A stretch of 64,000 nucleotides of DNA from NCBI RefSeq assembly GCF_003473485.1, contig NC_053042.1, forward strand, positions 29,003,262 to 29,067,261, in the 5' to 3' direction. The translations under genes and the position numbers were made by a program. The notes under the pieces are model-generated. The model saw nothing but the letters and a program-made list of their open reading frames with translations. It had not been told where the DNA came from and did no database searches. The stretch comes from Medicago truncatula (lineage: Eukaryota > Streptophyta > Magnoliopsida > Fabales > Fabaceae). Positions 12,382-23,226 of this stretch are shown in pieces. The first letter of the stretch is position 1. The number at the start of each line of letters is the position of its first letter.

Positions 12382-13429
12382 GTCATAGATCATGTGTTGA
12401 AAATCCTTAATACATCAACATATCTTAAATGTTACGAGAGCCCTTCTTTTTCTGTCTAAACTTCCTAAACCTTTTTTGTCATATGTTTTTTTCCTTCATG
12501 TTGTGTTCCTTATTGATAGGGTTCCTACTCATTTCCTTAATAATCAAACACTTTACGAAGTATTATATGATTTTATTCCTGATATTAATATTTTCAAAGT
12601 GTTTCGATCATTAGTCAACACATCCACTCTTAAATCTCATTGAACCAAACTTGATCTCAGAGCAAGAAAATGTGTTTTCATATGCTACAAGTCGGGTTTT
12701 AAAGGCTTTAACCTCTTTGATATCCATTCTAGAGAAATCTTTATTTCTAGATGTATTACTTTTCATGATAATATTTTACCTTATTTGGACTCTTCTCCTT
12801 CAAATACTAAAGATTGGGAGTATTTGTATCCTACATTATATGTTCATGTCTCCATATCTTCTCAATTAACTTCTTTTAAATCCTCTTTCACATACTGATC
12901 TTGTTCCACATAAAGGAAAATCATCCAGAACTATGTATACACCACCACATCTTAAGGATTATGTTTCCCAGCTATCTCACCAATCATATAATAATACATC
13001 AACATCTATTAGTTATCCAATTTCTAATTTTCTTTCCTACAATAAATTTTCCAATGCTCGTATTCATTTTTCTTTGTCCCTCATAACTCACTGAGCCAAA
13101 ATCATATGTTGAGGCTAGTAAATTTGATTGTTGGAATAAAGCCATGAAGTCTGAACATGCTTCTCTTGAACAAACAAGGACTTAGAAACTTGTTGACTTA
13201 CCTCCAAACATCAAACCAATAGGCTCCAGATGGGTACATGACGATAGAACATCATATGATATTTTAAGCTATGTTTTTAGTTTTTTTTTTTTTGCATTTG
13301 AAGGCAAAATAGAAGTCATTTGGAGGAGTTGTCAATGGTTTGAGAAATTTTTTGTATTGTTTTTATTTGAGTCGTGGTAATTCAGTTTTATCCTAAATCA
13401 TGTGATTATATATGTGTTTTGAGTCTTTT

Positions 13430-13930
13430 TAATGAGAAATCATGTAAATTAGAAAAATAAGACATCACGTGAAGGATTGAGGATATGACGACTACAGATC
13501 AATAGTTCTTAGAAAATCTTTGAATACAATACAAAATGAAGAAAATTCATTTCAAGTTCCAAGGCATTGCAAGACGGAAACACGCTAAAAAAGGGGAAAA
13601 AATGCAAAATTCGCATTAGAGGCACTTCCTCATGCACCCTATTTCATGCGCCCTGCGCATGGTACACATGCAGGGAGTGCTGGTTGCTTATTTACCAATA
13701 TGTTTTAGTTGGAAAACCCTGTTTTACTTCTCTTAACCCCAAAGTAGTGATGTATTATAAATAGAGATCCTTGAACACTTTTTTATTCATTCAAAAAGCT
13801 AGCAGTACAAGGCAAGGGTCAAGCATGAGAGATTAAAGGTAGAGGATCTTTGTCCTCGTTTTGTTCTCTTTATGGTATTTTTTTTATTATATTGTTTTGT
13901 AATGGCATCCGGAGGTTGAAGAATGTATAG
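13430..13930 (+). mobile_element. LTR-like segment, probably gypsy-type
   Basis: Contains a TATA-like TTATAAATAGAGATCC (about 13755) followed by a stretch resembling the LTR at 30700-31735 (ATTCATT leader, then AAAGGT, then GAGA motifs). Coding sequence is absent. Boundaries are unknown. Confidence 0.35.
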
Positions 13931-13934
13931 CACG

Positions 13935-14340
13935 GCTTGTGGGATTACCCTAAAAAAAGGCCAAGGGTAATTGGATGGAAGGAGACCTTCAAGGAAGCGG
14001 GAGATGTCCTTTGTTGAAGATGTTATGGTGAATGATTGTGGAACTACCTAAAACTCCTAGTGTAGTTGGACTGCAAGGACTCTTCAAGAAGGCGGAAGAC
14101 GTTCCGATGGCTGAAGAGGTTAAGGTGAATGCTTGTGGAACTACCTAAAATTCCTAGTGTAGTTGGACTGCAAAGACCTTCGAGAAGGCGGAAGACATTC
14201 CAATGGTTAAAGGGGTTAAGGCGTGTACTTGTGGAACTACGCAAAATTCCTTGAGTAGTTTTGGACACAAGGATCTTCAAAAGGGCGAAAGGCATTCCGA
14301 TGGTTGAAGAGGTTAGGGTGTAAACTTGTGAAGCTACATG
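13935..14340 (+). repeat. Tandem array, about 97-bp unit, four copies
   Basis: Units start near 13935, 14034, 14131 and 14227, with a partial unit at 14323. Each reads like CTTGTGGAACTACCTAAAAT, then GTTGGACTGCAAGGA, then CTTCAAGAAGGCGGAAGA. The array lies just upstream of a purine tract (AAGGTGGAGA, 14414-14423) and of the LTR starting at 14428. That is the place where many plant retroelements carry untranslated tandem repeats. Confidence 0.75.
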
Positions 14341-14427
14341 GTGTAGTGGGAAGCAAGGGAAAAAACAGCAAGGCGATTGATGTTAAATTGACATCATAAC
14401 TAATTTAGAGTCAAGGTGGAGATTGTT

Positions 14428-15131
14428 GAGAATTGACTCAAAATTGATGTTTCAGAATCTGTCAAAATTGAGCTTCGATTTGGAGAAATCGAGCCTCGAT
14501 TTTGTGTGCATTTTTGGGAGTTTTGATTCTGGAAAAATCGAGCCTCGATTTGGAGAAATCGAGTCTCGATTTTACGCAGAAAGATAAAAAACAAAACATA
14601 TTTTCAGCATAGATTTATTCCAAATTTTGAGGGTTTTATTTCTCTATAAATATAAACCTTGTATTAGATGTAAACCTTGAGAGAGAGATAGAGGGGCCTG
14701 AAACAAGGGTTTAGAAAGGCAACAACAAAACTAGGGTTTGTATAGAGTTTGTGTCTTGGAAACAAACACTAGGGTTTGAGGGTTGATTCACCTTGTGAAA
14801 CACTATTTGGATTGAGTCTCTTGGTTACGGGAAGAGATTGAGACTTTTGGTAGAATTAGGCGGGAGACTTATTCTTGTAATTCATTGATATCTCTTTTGT
14901 AAGGTTACTCATCATTATATTGAAACGGAGGGCTGCTCTCTCTCCCATACTAGGTCAATTAGGACCGAACTGGGTCAACAAATTCTTTTGTGTTCTCTCT
15001 TCCTTTCTTTCTCTCGCTGTTTTCTACTTTTATTTGTGATTATAATTGCTATCCACTTTGATTTTGGTTGCTTGATTATTCCTTGCTCTACACATCAAGT
15101 TTGTTATTGACGTGAGTTTTCATTGAATTCA
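14428..15131 (+). mobile_element. LTR, TGTTGAGAA family, copy 1
   Basis: Begins TGTTGAGAATTGAC right after a polypurine tract, as a 3' LTR should. A TATA-like CTATAAATATAAACC lies near 14634. From about 14600 to 15120 it aligns with the solo LTR at 20509-21229 (GATTGAGTCTCTTGGT, ACGGGAAGAG, then ACAAATTCTT). The U3 part differs: it holds palindromes of the type AATCGAGCCTCGATT. The 3' end is decayed. Confidence 0.7.
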
Positions 15132-16601
15132 AAATAGTTGCAAATAATAAATGATGGGGTACCGATATAGTTAAGATATCATTTTTGCCAAGAGATGTTT
15201 TTGCACTCTATTACTTCTTTAAAAAAATTATCTTAATTTGGATTGTGATTTCTCTATTAATTAATCAACAAAAGTATGGTTCATAGCGTAAGGGTTGTAC
15301 AAAGTAGATACAACTTTTTTTAATTTGAAAATCAGAAAGTGAGATCTTCACTAAGATATATCGAAAGAGCACAACTTTTTATGGTTTGTGTGAAGCATTT
15401 TGCAAAGAATAACTTTTCTTCCTATGATTTTTGTAAGCCAACATTCTCATCTTTGTAAAGCAAGAAAAGGTTTCGGTTTATGGGTTTAAAATATGTAGAT
15501 ATATTTAGAGGTAAATATATATTAAGAAAAAGATAGATAAGCATCTCTTCTTTAAAACCTTAAAGTTGTTTCTACTTTAAAATCGCTAAAAGATCATTAT
15601 CTTCTCTACTTTAATTGAAACCCTTAAGCATAAGTATAAAATTTGTCCCTTATATGACTTTTAAAAAGATGAATTAATGTAATATGTGGTGGACAAAAGT
15701 GGGGTTTAATTTGGTAATGCGTTATTTCTTACCCTTACCCAAAATCCAGCGCATCCATTCCCCCTTTAACTGGTTTCTTTTTTCATTTTTTGTTTGTGCA
15801 GAAAGAAGCATCCATAAAAAAAATCATTTCACTAAGAAGGTGAACGAACCACAATACTACCCAAACAAATTGCCCTTAACCAAATATGAATAATTAACCA
15901 CTTAATCCAACAAGTGTTTACTTCTTTTTTTTCTTTCCGAGTAGCCCTTAAAAATTCATCTCTTCGGATGAATAAGTGGAAAATCTGGAGTTCGTATCCT
16001 GATATCTGCATATATAATACAATCTCCCTGCCAATTAAAGTAAGTTCTCGGGATCAATTGTATCCATTCACCAATTATTTGTTGCCTCTTATCCATTTAT
16101 CTTTTTGTTGTTTTATTTTTTGCTCACATTTTTTGGTAAATAGAAAAAAATGACAAATAAATCATTGAAACCTAAACACAAATGGAGGATTGGGGTTCAA
16201 ACCAATTTCACGATATTCGATCTAGCAATTTCAGTATTTTTATCAGTTAAGCTAAACATATGGACTGATTACTTGTTTTATATTACTTAAAAAAATAGAT
16301 ATAACCAAAAATATTACTACTACATTGTTATATTAAACAGATGAATAGGGTGAAAAGGAATCTATATTTCCTCAAAAGCAGGAAGATTAAGTTAGCACCT
16401 GTTGTTATATACCACCTAAGTTTTCTTCAGAATAAAAACTAAAAGTTAAGGAATAAAAGTAGAAAGTGGTTGCCCCTTTTACAACAAAGCTCTTCTCTTT
16501 TCTAACATGCTGTTTTGTGACTGTTATAGAACACTTACTTATATATTCTATTTTGATGCATACATTTTTTTTTTTGAACGGTGAAAAAGTGATTTCATAT
16601 A
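15132..16601. other. Intergenic, nothing recognised
   Basis: AT-rich interval. The open frames at 15684-15893 and 15914-16153 show no recognisable domain. No repeat boundary was found. Confidence 0.5.
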
Positions 16602-16647
16602 TTCCTCCAGTCTTTATTATATAAAATTTTTATAAAAATATGGGTTT

Positions 16648-16819
16648 TGTTAACAAGTGCCTTCAGGGCACTTGTTAAAAATATATAAATAGAAATAATT
16701 GATGAATTTTAAGTAGAAAAAGTTACATTTTAAAGTTTCAATGCATTGAATGCACCATTTCCAAGATAACATTTCTTCTTTAGTCTTCTTATCAAGTGCT
16801 TTGAGGGCACTTGTTAACA
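16648..16819. mobile_element. Hairpin-ended MITE, TGTTAAC family, copy 2
   Basis: 172 bp. Each end is itself a near-perfect palindrome of the form TTAACAAGTGCCYTCARRGC followed by ACTTGTTAA (16649-16678 and 16791-16819). It shares this double-hairpin architecture with the copy at 616-779. Confidence 0.75.
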
Positions 16820-16949
16820 TTTTCCTAAAAATATTTGGTCTTTAATTATAAGAAATCACAATTTTTAAGACGTAGTTATTGTTTAAAAGAATTTTTTACC
16901 TCTTATTTATTGTCTGTCTTTTTAATATCAGTGAATCAATTTAATGTTT

Positions 16950-17033
16950 TCGTGAGCTTAGTTCAGTTAGTAGTGATAGTGCGTAATATATGTAAGGTTT
17001 GATGTTCAAACTCCGACCACCACAAAAAGAAAA
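16950..17033 (+). mobile_element. Minimal tRNA-like SINE
   Basis: The 84-bp insert has an A-box-like GAGCTTAGTTCAGTTAG and a degraded B-box (ATGTTCAAACTCC), and ends CACAAAAAGAAAA. The 19-bp flanking repeats GTGAATCAATTTAATGTTT (16931-16949) and 17034-17052 differ at one base. That is clear evidence of retroposition. Confidence 0.85.
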
Positions 17034-17537
17034 GTGAATCAATTAAATGTTTCACAATTTTCTATGATGGTATATTTGTAAAAGTATTCAAAAATTTACA
17101 ATAATTAATAACTGCATTGGTGTTTTTTGTAGTTGTTTTACTTGTTATAATAAGGACCGGAGGGAGTGCACACAAACACACACATATACCCCTACTCTCA
17201 ACCACTTACAATTCCAAGATACATATGTACCTCTTAAAGTAAGTGGGGCTTGTTAAGGCATTTGTCACACTTCGGTCGTAACTTGATTGTATCTTGCTAT
17301 AAAATTGAAGCAATTTTAAACATTCAAGGAACATATTACCACACACATATAAAGAGGTATTTTCAAGGTTATAACATGACTAAGACTAAGGGTGAGATAT
17401 ATTTTAAAAAGTAGGCTAACAAATGTTTTGGAGTTAGTTTCCTAAGGATTGTTTATTTGAAATATTTTTCTTTCAATTTGTAGCTTTTGATTCAAAATCA
17501 GTCACAACCAATATTCATGAGATTCAAAATAGAAAAA

Positions 17538-17709
17538 TGATATTTGTACAATCAATTTGTGACAACTTTTGTACAACTTTCTCTCTCATACTCACATGAT
17601 GATCTTATCCTCTCTCTTCCTTTTTCCCTCTTCATTGTTTTTGACCAATAAGAAGAGAGAAAAACAAGGTTGTCACTAAAGTTGTCATGAAATAGATGTA
17701 CAAATATCA
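17538..17709. mobile_element. MITE with 35-bp inverted ends
   Basis: The left end TGATATTTGTACAATCAATT and the reverse complement of the right end TGATATTTGTACATCTATTT stay similar for about 35 bases (both then continue GTGACAACTTT-like). The element is 172 bp and non-coding. The target duplication is not clear. Confidence 0.65.
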
Positions 17710-18060
17710 CTGCTCTTCAAAATATGCCACAGCCAATGTTATATGAGGTAGTAGCTTTTATGATAACAAGAGAACTGAGTATAAGTAGAACTTCTCATTT
17801 TTTTTTTAAGAGATAAAACTTTTTTTGGCTCTTTATTTAAGTTTTATACATAATTTTGAGCAAAAATAACTATCCACATGGAACATACATATGGAAAGAA
17901 TTATAGAAGAAATAGTGGAATATAAATTTGGCTCAAAATCTCACCGGTTATGCTATACATGATTGTAATGGTGAATATTTTGAGTATCATCCGCAGCAAG
18001 CCCCAAAAGCTATCGCCCTCAGTGCCTAAGTTAGGAAATAGTAAAATAAATTACTAAAAT
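17710..18060. other. Intergenic, possible gypsy-derived end
   Basis: No gene. The final part (CAGCAAGCCCCAAAAGC) leads into the gypsy-type sequence that follows and may belong to it. Confidence 0.35.
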
Positions 18061-19455
18061 TGAAATTAAATGTATGGGTTGTCTCCCATTCAACGCTTGT
18101 TTAGCATCTTGAGCTTGACGCATTTATCTAAACTGAGCTTGGGAGCCCCAAACTTTCAAGCATTTGAGGAACTCTTGAAAATTTTCGTTCTCTTCATCCT
18201 ATCTAGTTTCAACTACCATTTTAAGACTCTTGCATTCTCCCAGATCATTTTACACCACTTTTGCAACTATGACTTCTTGCGTTTCAACATTCTTCTTTCC
18301 TGTTTGTCGTCTGTTCTTCTACTTTTTCTATGAAATTTTTTCTCCCCTTTCATGGCTGACTTCCATTCCAGGTACTTTATCTTTCTCTGAAACCATCACA
18401 AAAACCTTTTCGGATTCAACATTTTCTAAAGTCACTTCCCATGTATCGTAGAGATTTTCTCCGTCTTCTTGTTAGAAATCGACTATCTCCTTCCTTTTTT
18501 CAAGATATTTGGATATCGGGAAAAAACAATGGAGGAATGCTTTCTTCAGATCATCCCAAGTAGCTATGGTGCCACTTGGAAGTGCGTTGATCCAATCCTT
18601 TTCTCGTCAACTTGGAGAATAGACAAACAGACAAAGCCACTTGTCAGACTTCGAAACTCCTGTTGGATTAATGGTGTTGCAAGCTTCTAAATTGTGAGTT
18701 AGATGAGCATTACAATCTTCAGTTTCCCTACATGAGAACTGGTTCTCCCCTATAGTGGTGAGAACTTAGTGTTTGATGTCAAAATGGACAGGGTTCACTG
18801 GTTGGAACCCTTGGGTGACTTCATCAATGTTGTCGAGTCTCTTATAGTTTCACAGTGTTATGCGTTCTGGTTCTCCCATCTCTTCGTCGGATGAAAAGTC
18901 ACTAAGACTTGGAAGTGGAGCAATTGTTGCTTCTCGGATGGCTTTCAGAATGGTTTTATCGATATCGGAGTAGAATAACAAGGTACCTGAATGTGCACCA
19001 TGCATAAAACGACTCACACGATTTTTAAGAAGAGCTTGCGATAGAGAATTGGACTAGTAACAAAAAAAAACTAACCAATATACTATCCTAAAATAAAACT
19101 AACTAAAATATTTTTGGTGTTTTTGAAATAAGATAAAATAAAAAGAAACTAAAAAAGTAACCAAGAAACAAGGAACATAAAAGCTAACCTAATCTAAAAG
19201 ATAAAAACTAAACTATTCCTAAGAGATAAGTCTAAACTAGAAAATATTAACTAACTCGATTTCTAGGATCTGACCTAAATCTATAAATTGAAAAATAAAC
19301 TAACCCTATAAAAATTGAAATCGAAAATTAAAATAAAACAAAAAATAAAAACTGAAAATAAAAATACTTACCTAACCTAAACTAATTATTCACAAAAATA
19401 AATTCTACTGATTACCTTGTTGAAATATCAACAATCCTCCGCAACGGCGTCAAAA
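18061..19455 (-). pseudogene. Ty3/gypsy gag remnant with primer-binding site
   Basis: On the minus strand, 18440-18790 reads as Retrotrans_gag: NQFSCRETEDCNAHL, then EKDWINALPSGTIATWDD, then AFLHCFFPISKYLEKR, then QEDGENLYDTWE, with two in-frame stops. The upstream leader ends at a primer-binding-site-like sequence, minus-strand TTTGACGCCGTTGCGGAGG (about 19437-19455), close to the TGGCGCCGTTGCCGGGG site of Athila/Tat-type elements. The rest of pol is missing. Confidence 0.75.
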
Positions 19456-20016
19456 ATTTGATGGTGATTTTGGCAAGTTTCCCAAATCGTACTAAATAAT
19501 AAATTAATAAGTTAATCATCTCCACATGGATTGTCGTTCAACTCGACAACTAGCGGAATCTTTTTAGAAAAGCAAATAAAAGAGAAGATTTGAAGTGATT
19601 GCAGAGTTTTAATTGTCCTTCCAAATGTCAGATTAAGTTTGGTTGATTCAAATGTTTAACGGTGATTAGGGAATCCTTGAATCTCCCCTTCATCTTTGTT
19701 GGAATTTAAATATAGAAATCTTTAGTTTATAACTTGTCTTATGTTTGGATTTAAGAAAGTAGAACATAACCGCCTGATGAATCAATGAAATTTTATTTTA
19801 ATCCCTGTAACTCAACTATTTGAAATTGCAGGATTCCCTTATGAGTTATAGCGCTAAAAAAATGCTTTTGTTTCCATTCATACTTATAACGGAAAAATAG
19901 GTGAGTACTTTTGTGATCAGTTGGAATCAACATTTCCGTTTTCAAATAATTTTGATAAAATGGAATCAATTGATTTGCCGTTATAAGTTAATATGCTTCC
20001 ACCATTGATAGTGAAT
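19456..20016 (-). mobile_element. Probable gypsy 5' LTR region
   Basis: Lies immediately 5' (minus strand) of the primer-binding site, so it should be LTR. No second LTR was found to define its outer end, and it may stop well before 20016. Confidence 0.35.
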
Positions 20017-20149
20017 AGTATATCCAACGGTTTTCTCTAAAAAAAAAAAAAAGTATATCCAACGGTTTGCTTTCATTATACTACATTCATTTTTAAGTGA
20101 TTATGAAATTAGACTAATGCTTTGGTCAAAAAAAAATTAGACTAATGCT
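20017..20149. repeat. Two adjacent micro-insertions
   Basis: First site: AGTATATCCAACGGTT (16 bp) at 20017-20032 and 20052-20067, around a 19-bp TTCTCT plus A-run. Second site: ATTAGACTAATGCT (14 bp) at 20108-20121 and 20136-20149, around TTGGTCAAAAAAAA. The direct repeats are perfect. Confidence 0.8.
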
Positions 20150-20508
20150 CGTATGTCTCTCTATAAAACCGTCACTTATTAATCGAGTTACTTTGAAGGC
20201 TTGAAGTTTCATTTACCCTAAAGACACACTACAACATTGAAATAATATTTGAAAGGTAGGCTGTCTTTACACATGTTACTTACTTCCAACCTCTAATTTT
20301 AATTCGATTGAAGTTGATATTCTTTTTGATTCTATGAGTTACTTTTTTGTATTTTTTTTTGGACAAGTCAAGAGAAATGACATATATCAAGAAGTAGCAT
20401 ACATCCCAATAAGGTTGGTATCCGACGAACCTCCATTCTATGCCTTCAAACTCAAAATATTATTTATAGTAACATATAAGACCCGGGTCGACGGTCTAGT
20501 TATTAAAA

Positions 20509-21229
20509 CTGTGAGAGTTAACTTAAAATCAGGAATCTGGAGAAACGTGTCACGATGGAGAAGCAACGTGCCACGATTGTTGAAGCAAGATCCTAAAGCA
20601 AGTCATTGGAAAAATCGTGCCACGATGGAATCATAACGTGGCACGATGGCATTGCAACGTGCCACGATGTAATCGTAACGTGGCACGATGGTACGCTGAA
20701 GGAAATAACAGAAACATATTTTCAGTGAAGATTTGTTCCATATTTTAAGGGTTACTTTCCACTATAAATATAAGTCTTGTATCAGATGATAAAATGTGTA
20801 GAAAACAGGGTTTAGAAGCCAACATACAAACTAGGGTTTATAGAGAATTTCTCTTGGCAACAACACCAAGGTTGTGATTGTTTTGATTCACCTTGAACAA
20901 AACACTATTAGGATTGAGTCTCTTGGTCACGGGAAGAGGCTGGGACTTGGGTAGAATTAGGTTTGAAGACTGATTCTTGTAACTCAATATCTCTTTGTAA
21001 AGAAACTCATATAATTATAGTGGAACGGAGAGCTGTTCTCTCCCCCATACTAGATCATCATTAGACCGAAGTGGGTAAACAAATTCTTGTGTTCTCCTTC
21101 TTCCTTTTATCTTTTGCTGTTTGTTTTTGTTTGAATTATTTACTACCCGCTTGATTTGATTATTTGATATTAATTTACTTCACGCATCAAATTTTTATTG
21201 GTGTGGTTTTCACAACGAATTCACAACAA
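20509..21229 (+). mobile_element. Solo LTR, TGTTGAGAA family, copy 2
   Basis: Starts TGTGAGAGTTAACTT and ends GAATTCACAACA. It is flanked by AAAAC and AACAC (one mismatch), consistent with a 5-bp duplication. It matches 14428-15131 through the TATA region (CTATAAATATAAGTC), the leader and the 3' end. The U3 holds at least six units of CGTGSCACGATG-type palindromes (20546-20690), unlike copy 1. No internal region follows. Confidence 0.7.
20546..20690 (+). repeat. CGTGCCACG/CGTGGCACG palindrome cluster in LTR U3
   Basis: Six or more copies of a 9-bp motif, CGTGCCACG or its complement CGTGGCACG, each followed by ATG or ATT. They are spaced 16-50 bp apart upstream of the LTR TATA box. Confidence 0.8.
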
Positions 21230-21599
21230 ACACACTATTAATAACATGTATTTTAAAGCATGAAAAAATTATTTCAATGCAAACATATAAGACTATGTTT
21301 CTACTAATTGTGCTATGCTCAAAAGACCACTATGATAATTCTTTATAATATTAATAATTTATTAAAAACAAAAAACATATTTATTCGTTATTTTAATAAA
21401 ATCATCAACACTAGTGTTGTCTAACACATGTCAATCACATATCTAGGATAAGAGAAGAAATTCAACTCAAATAATTGTGATGCATACGGTGTGTATATAC
21501 TCTTATGAACCACTGTTTTTTTTTTTTTTTTTTTTTTTTTTTTCCACAATTAGATTATAAAAGTCCTCCAAATTTTATCATTGTCAATCCGCATCAAAT
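21230..21599. other. Intergenic with poly(T) tract
   Basis: No gene. A poly(T) run of about 30 bases lies at 21513-21543. Confidence 0.6.
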
Positions 21600-22684
21600 T
21601 TTTTTTTTTTTATAGCTAGGGTTCGAACTCCAGACCATGCATATAGGCTCTGTTTGGCAAGGGCAGTAAATTAGCTTATAATTTATAGCTAATAGCTTAT
21701 AAGCTCGTCTGACAAAAAAAGTTCTGTTTGGTAACAGTTTTTTACAACGAGCTTATAGCTTATTTCACGAGCTTATAAGCTATTTTTCAGACGCTATTTT
21801 AAGTAGTGTTTGAGCTTATAGCTTATCACTTTTTATTTCATTATTATCCTTACTATTTTAATTAAAACCCACTTTTGCCCTTAATAATAATTTATTACGT
21901 ATATTGTCAAAAAAAAATATATATATATATTATGTTTATAATGTAAAATAAAACGAGGCTATTACGTTATGGGTACTGGTAAGGTTAGCTGAATATAATT
22001 CAATAGTTAGGAAAAAAATCATTCTTTAAGTATTCAGTTTACGTATTTTTTTCTTAACTTTAACGATTTAGTTTTAAAATAATAATAATAATAATAATTT
22101 AGTTTGTTTGGAATATAAGATTTTTTTCTTTAAGAAGAAAATGTTATGAAAAATTAAAATTTTCAGTATTCCATATTTTCTTAAATGTACTTCTTTCTCT
22201 TATGTATCAAACGTGGTTATCATTCTTAATTTTTTTTTTTTTGTGCTGTTATAGTATTTGAGTTATCCTGAATAAAAATATTTTAAAAAAACTTTGAGTT
22301 TGGGTTATCCAGAACGAATTATTTCCAAAAGAAAAAGATTAAATTATTGGTGAATTCACTTTTCTCTAAAGAAAAGATTGAAAAAACTCAAAATAAGAAT
22401 TTTTTCAAGAACATTTTTTGTAACGAAAAAACAAATCTATGGTGTTGTCTTCATAAAAAATAGGATAGTATAAAAATGTCCTTTTGTGTCATTTGTTGAA
22501 TCACTAATTTTACCAAACACTTTAATTAGCTTATCAGCTATAAGTCATCAGTCATCAGTTATCCGCTATAAACTATTAGTCATGAGCTATAAGCTATCAG
22601 TTAGTTTATAAGTTATCCGCTATTTTTACCAAACAAAACCATATTATACATTATTTTTATCAACTGAGCTAACCTTACGAAGAC
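21600..22684 (-). mobile_element. tRNA-like SINE split by a MITE
   Basis: Perfect 13-bp repeats ATCCGCATCAAAT lie at 21587-21599 and 22685-22697. Inside are a T-run and minus-strand B-box (GGTTCGAACTCC in plus sense, 21619-21631) and, far to the right, the A-box end (CAACTGAGCTAAC, 22661-22673). Without the 995-bp insert at 21646-22640 the SINE is about 87 bp, the same size as its relatives here. Confidence 0.85.
21646..22640. mobile_element. Long MITE inserted in a SINE
   Basis: The 995-bp insert starts GGCTCTGTTTGGCAAG and ends with the reverse complement of GGTTTTGTTTGGT. Sub-terminal blocks are full of GCTTATAGCTTAT/AGCTTATAAGC motifs on both sides. The ends resemble PIF/Harbinger-type elements and the flanks share only ATA, so the superfamily remains tentative. 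There is no transposase frame. Confidence 0.65.
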
Positions 22685-22699
22685 ATCCGCATCAAATCT

Positions 22700-23226
22700 A
22701 ACTCATGAGTTCTCTCCCGTTGCCCAAATTAGACATGGATTTGACAATTGAAGCTTTAATTATCTTGTTTTTTCTTGTGCCAACAAGAGTTGTTGTATAA
22801 AGATTACAAAAACTGAAATTTTATGTTGAGAATAGCATTTTTATACTTTTAAAGAATTGACCATACAACTTTTAAGATGTTCCTATATCTAATTCTTTAA
22901 ACAGTGTCCAAAACATTTTCTTTAATTATTTTATCGGTTATGTGTTCCATTTTCATCAACTTTTTTTCTACTTTTTTCTTTGGTTGCTAAAACAGAACGA
23001 ATTCTTCACCCACCGTTGGCCAATATTTCCATGAGAAAGATAGAGTCATGGAATTCTATTGCCTCCCTTCTAGTTGATGAAATTGTCGCTGCATTTATCT
23101 TGACTGACTTGGAAACGAAACATCTAGATTTTTGGAAAGAAGAAGAAAGAATACATTTAGTGTGCCCATCCTAGGATTATTTGGGACTTCAATAATTAGA
23201 TTAATCTAAAGACTATAAATTTTTTT
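22700..23226. other. Intergenic, nothing recognised
   Basis: The frame at 22980-23174 has no recognisable domain. No repeat boundary was found. Confidence 0.5.

Larger units (their letters stand above)
11080..13255 (+). pseudogene. Ty1/copia integrase and reverse transcriptase remnant
   Basis: Continues the element from 9331. The stretch at 11320-11440 gives a GAG-pre-integrase motif (GHIS, then CDICHLVKQ). Integrase follows (FLTIVDDFSKF near 11500, DNGPEF near 11650). A hAT MITE interrupts it at 11712-12381. Integrase resumes at 12440 (AKLPKPFLSYV, IDRVPTHFLNNQTLYEVLY, RARKCVF). The first reverse-transcriptase motif is near 13100-13245 (WNKAMKSEHASLEQ, then PIGSRWV). Numerous stops make it non-functional, and it is cut off after about 13255. 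Confidence 0.8.
16602..17166. mobile_element. Stowaway-like MITE carrying two nested insertions
   Basis: The left end is TTCCTCCAGTCTTTATTATA and the right end is the reverse complement of CTCCCTCCGGTCCTTATTAT, the typical Stowaway/Mariner-type terminus. Inside lie a hairpin MITE (16648-16819) and a SINE (16950-17033), so two younger insertions sit in one older element. TA precedes the left end; the right TA has drifted to TG. Confidence 0.65.

Noticed and set aside
20546..20690. CRISPR-like array
   Set aside because: The repeats are short palindromic motifs at uneven spacing within a plant LTR; there are no constant-length spacers and the host is a plant.
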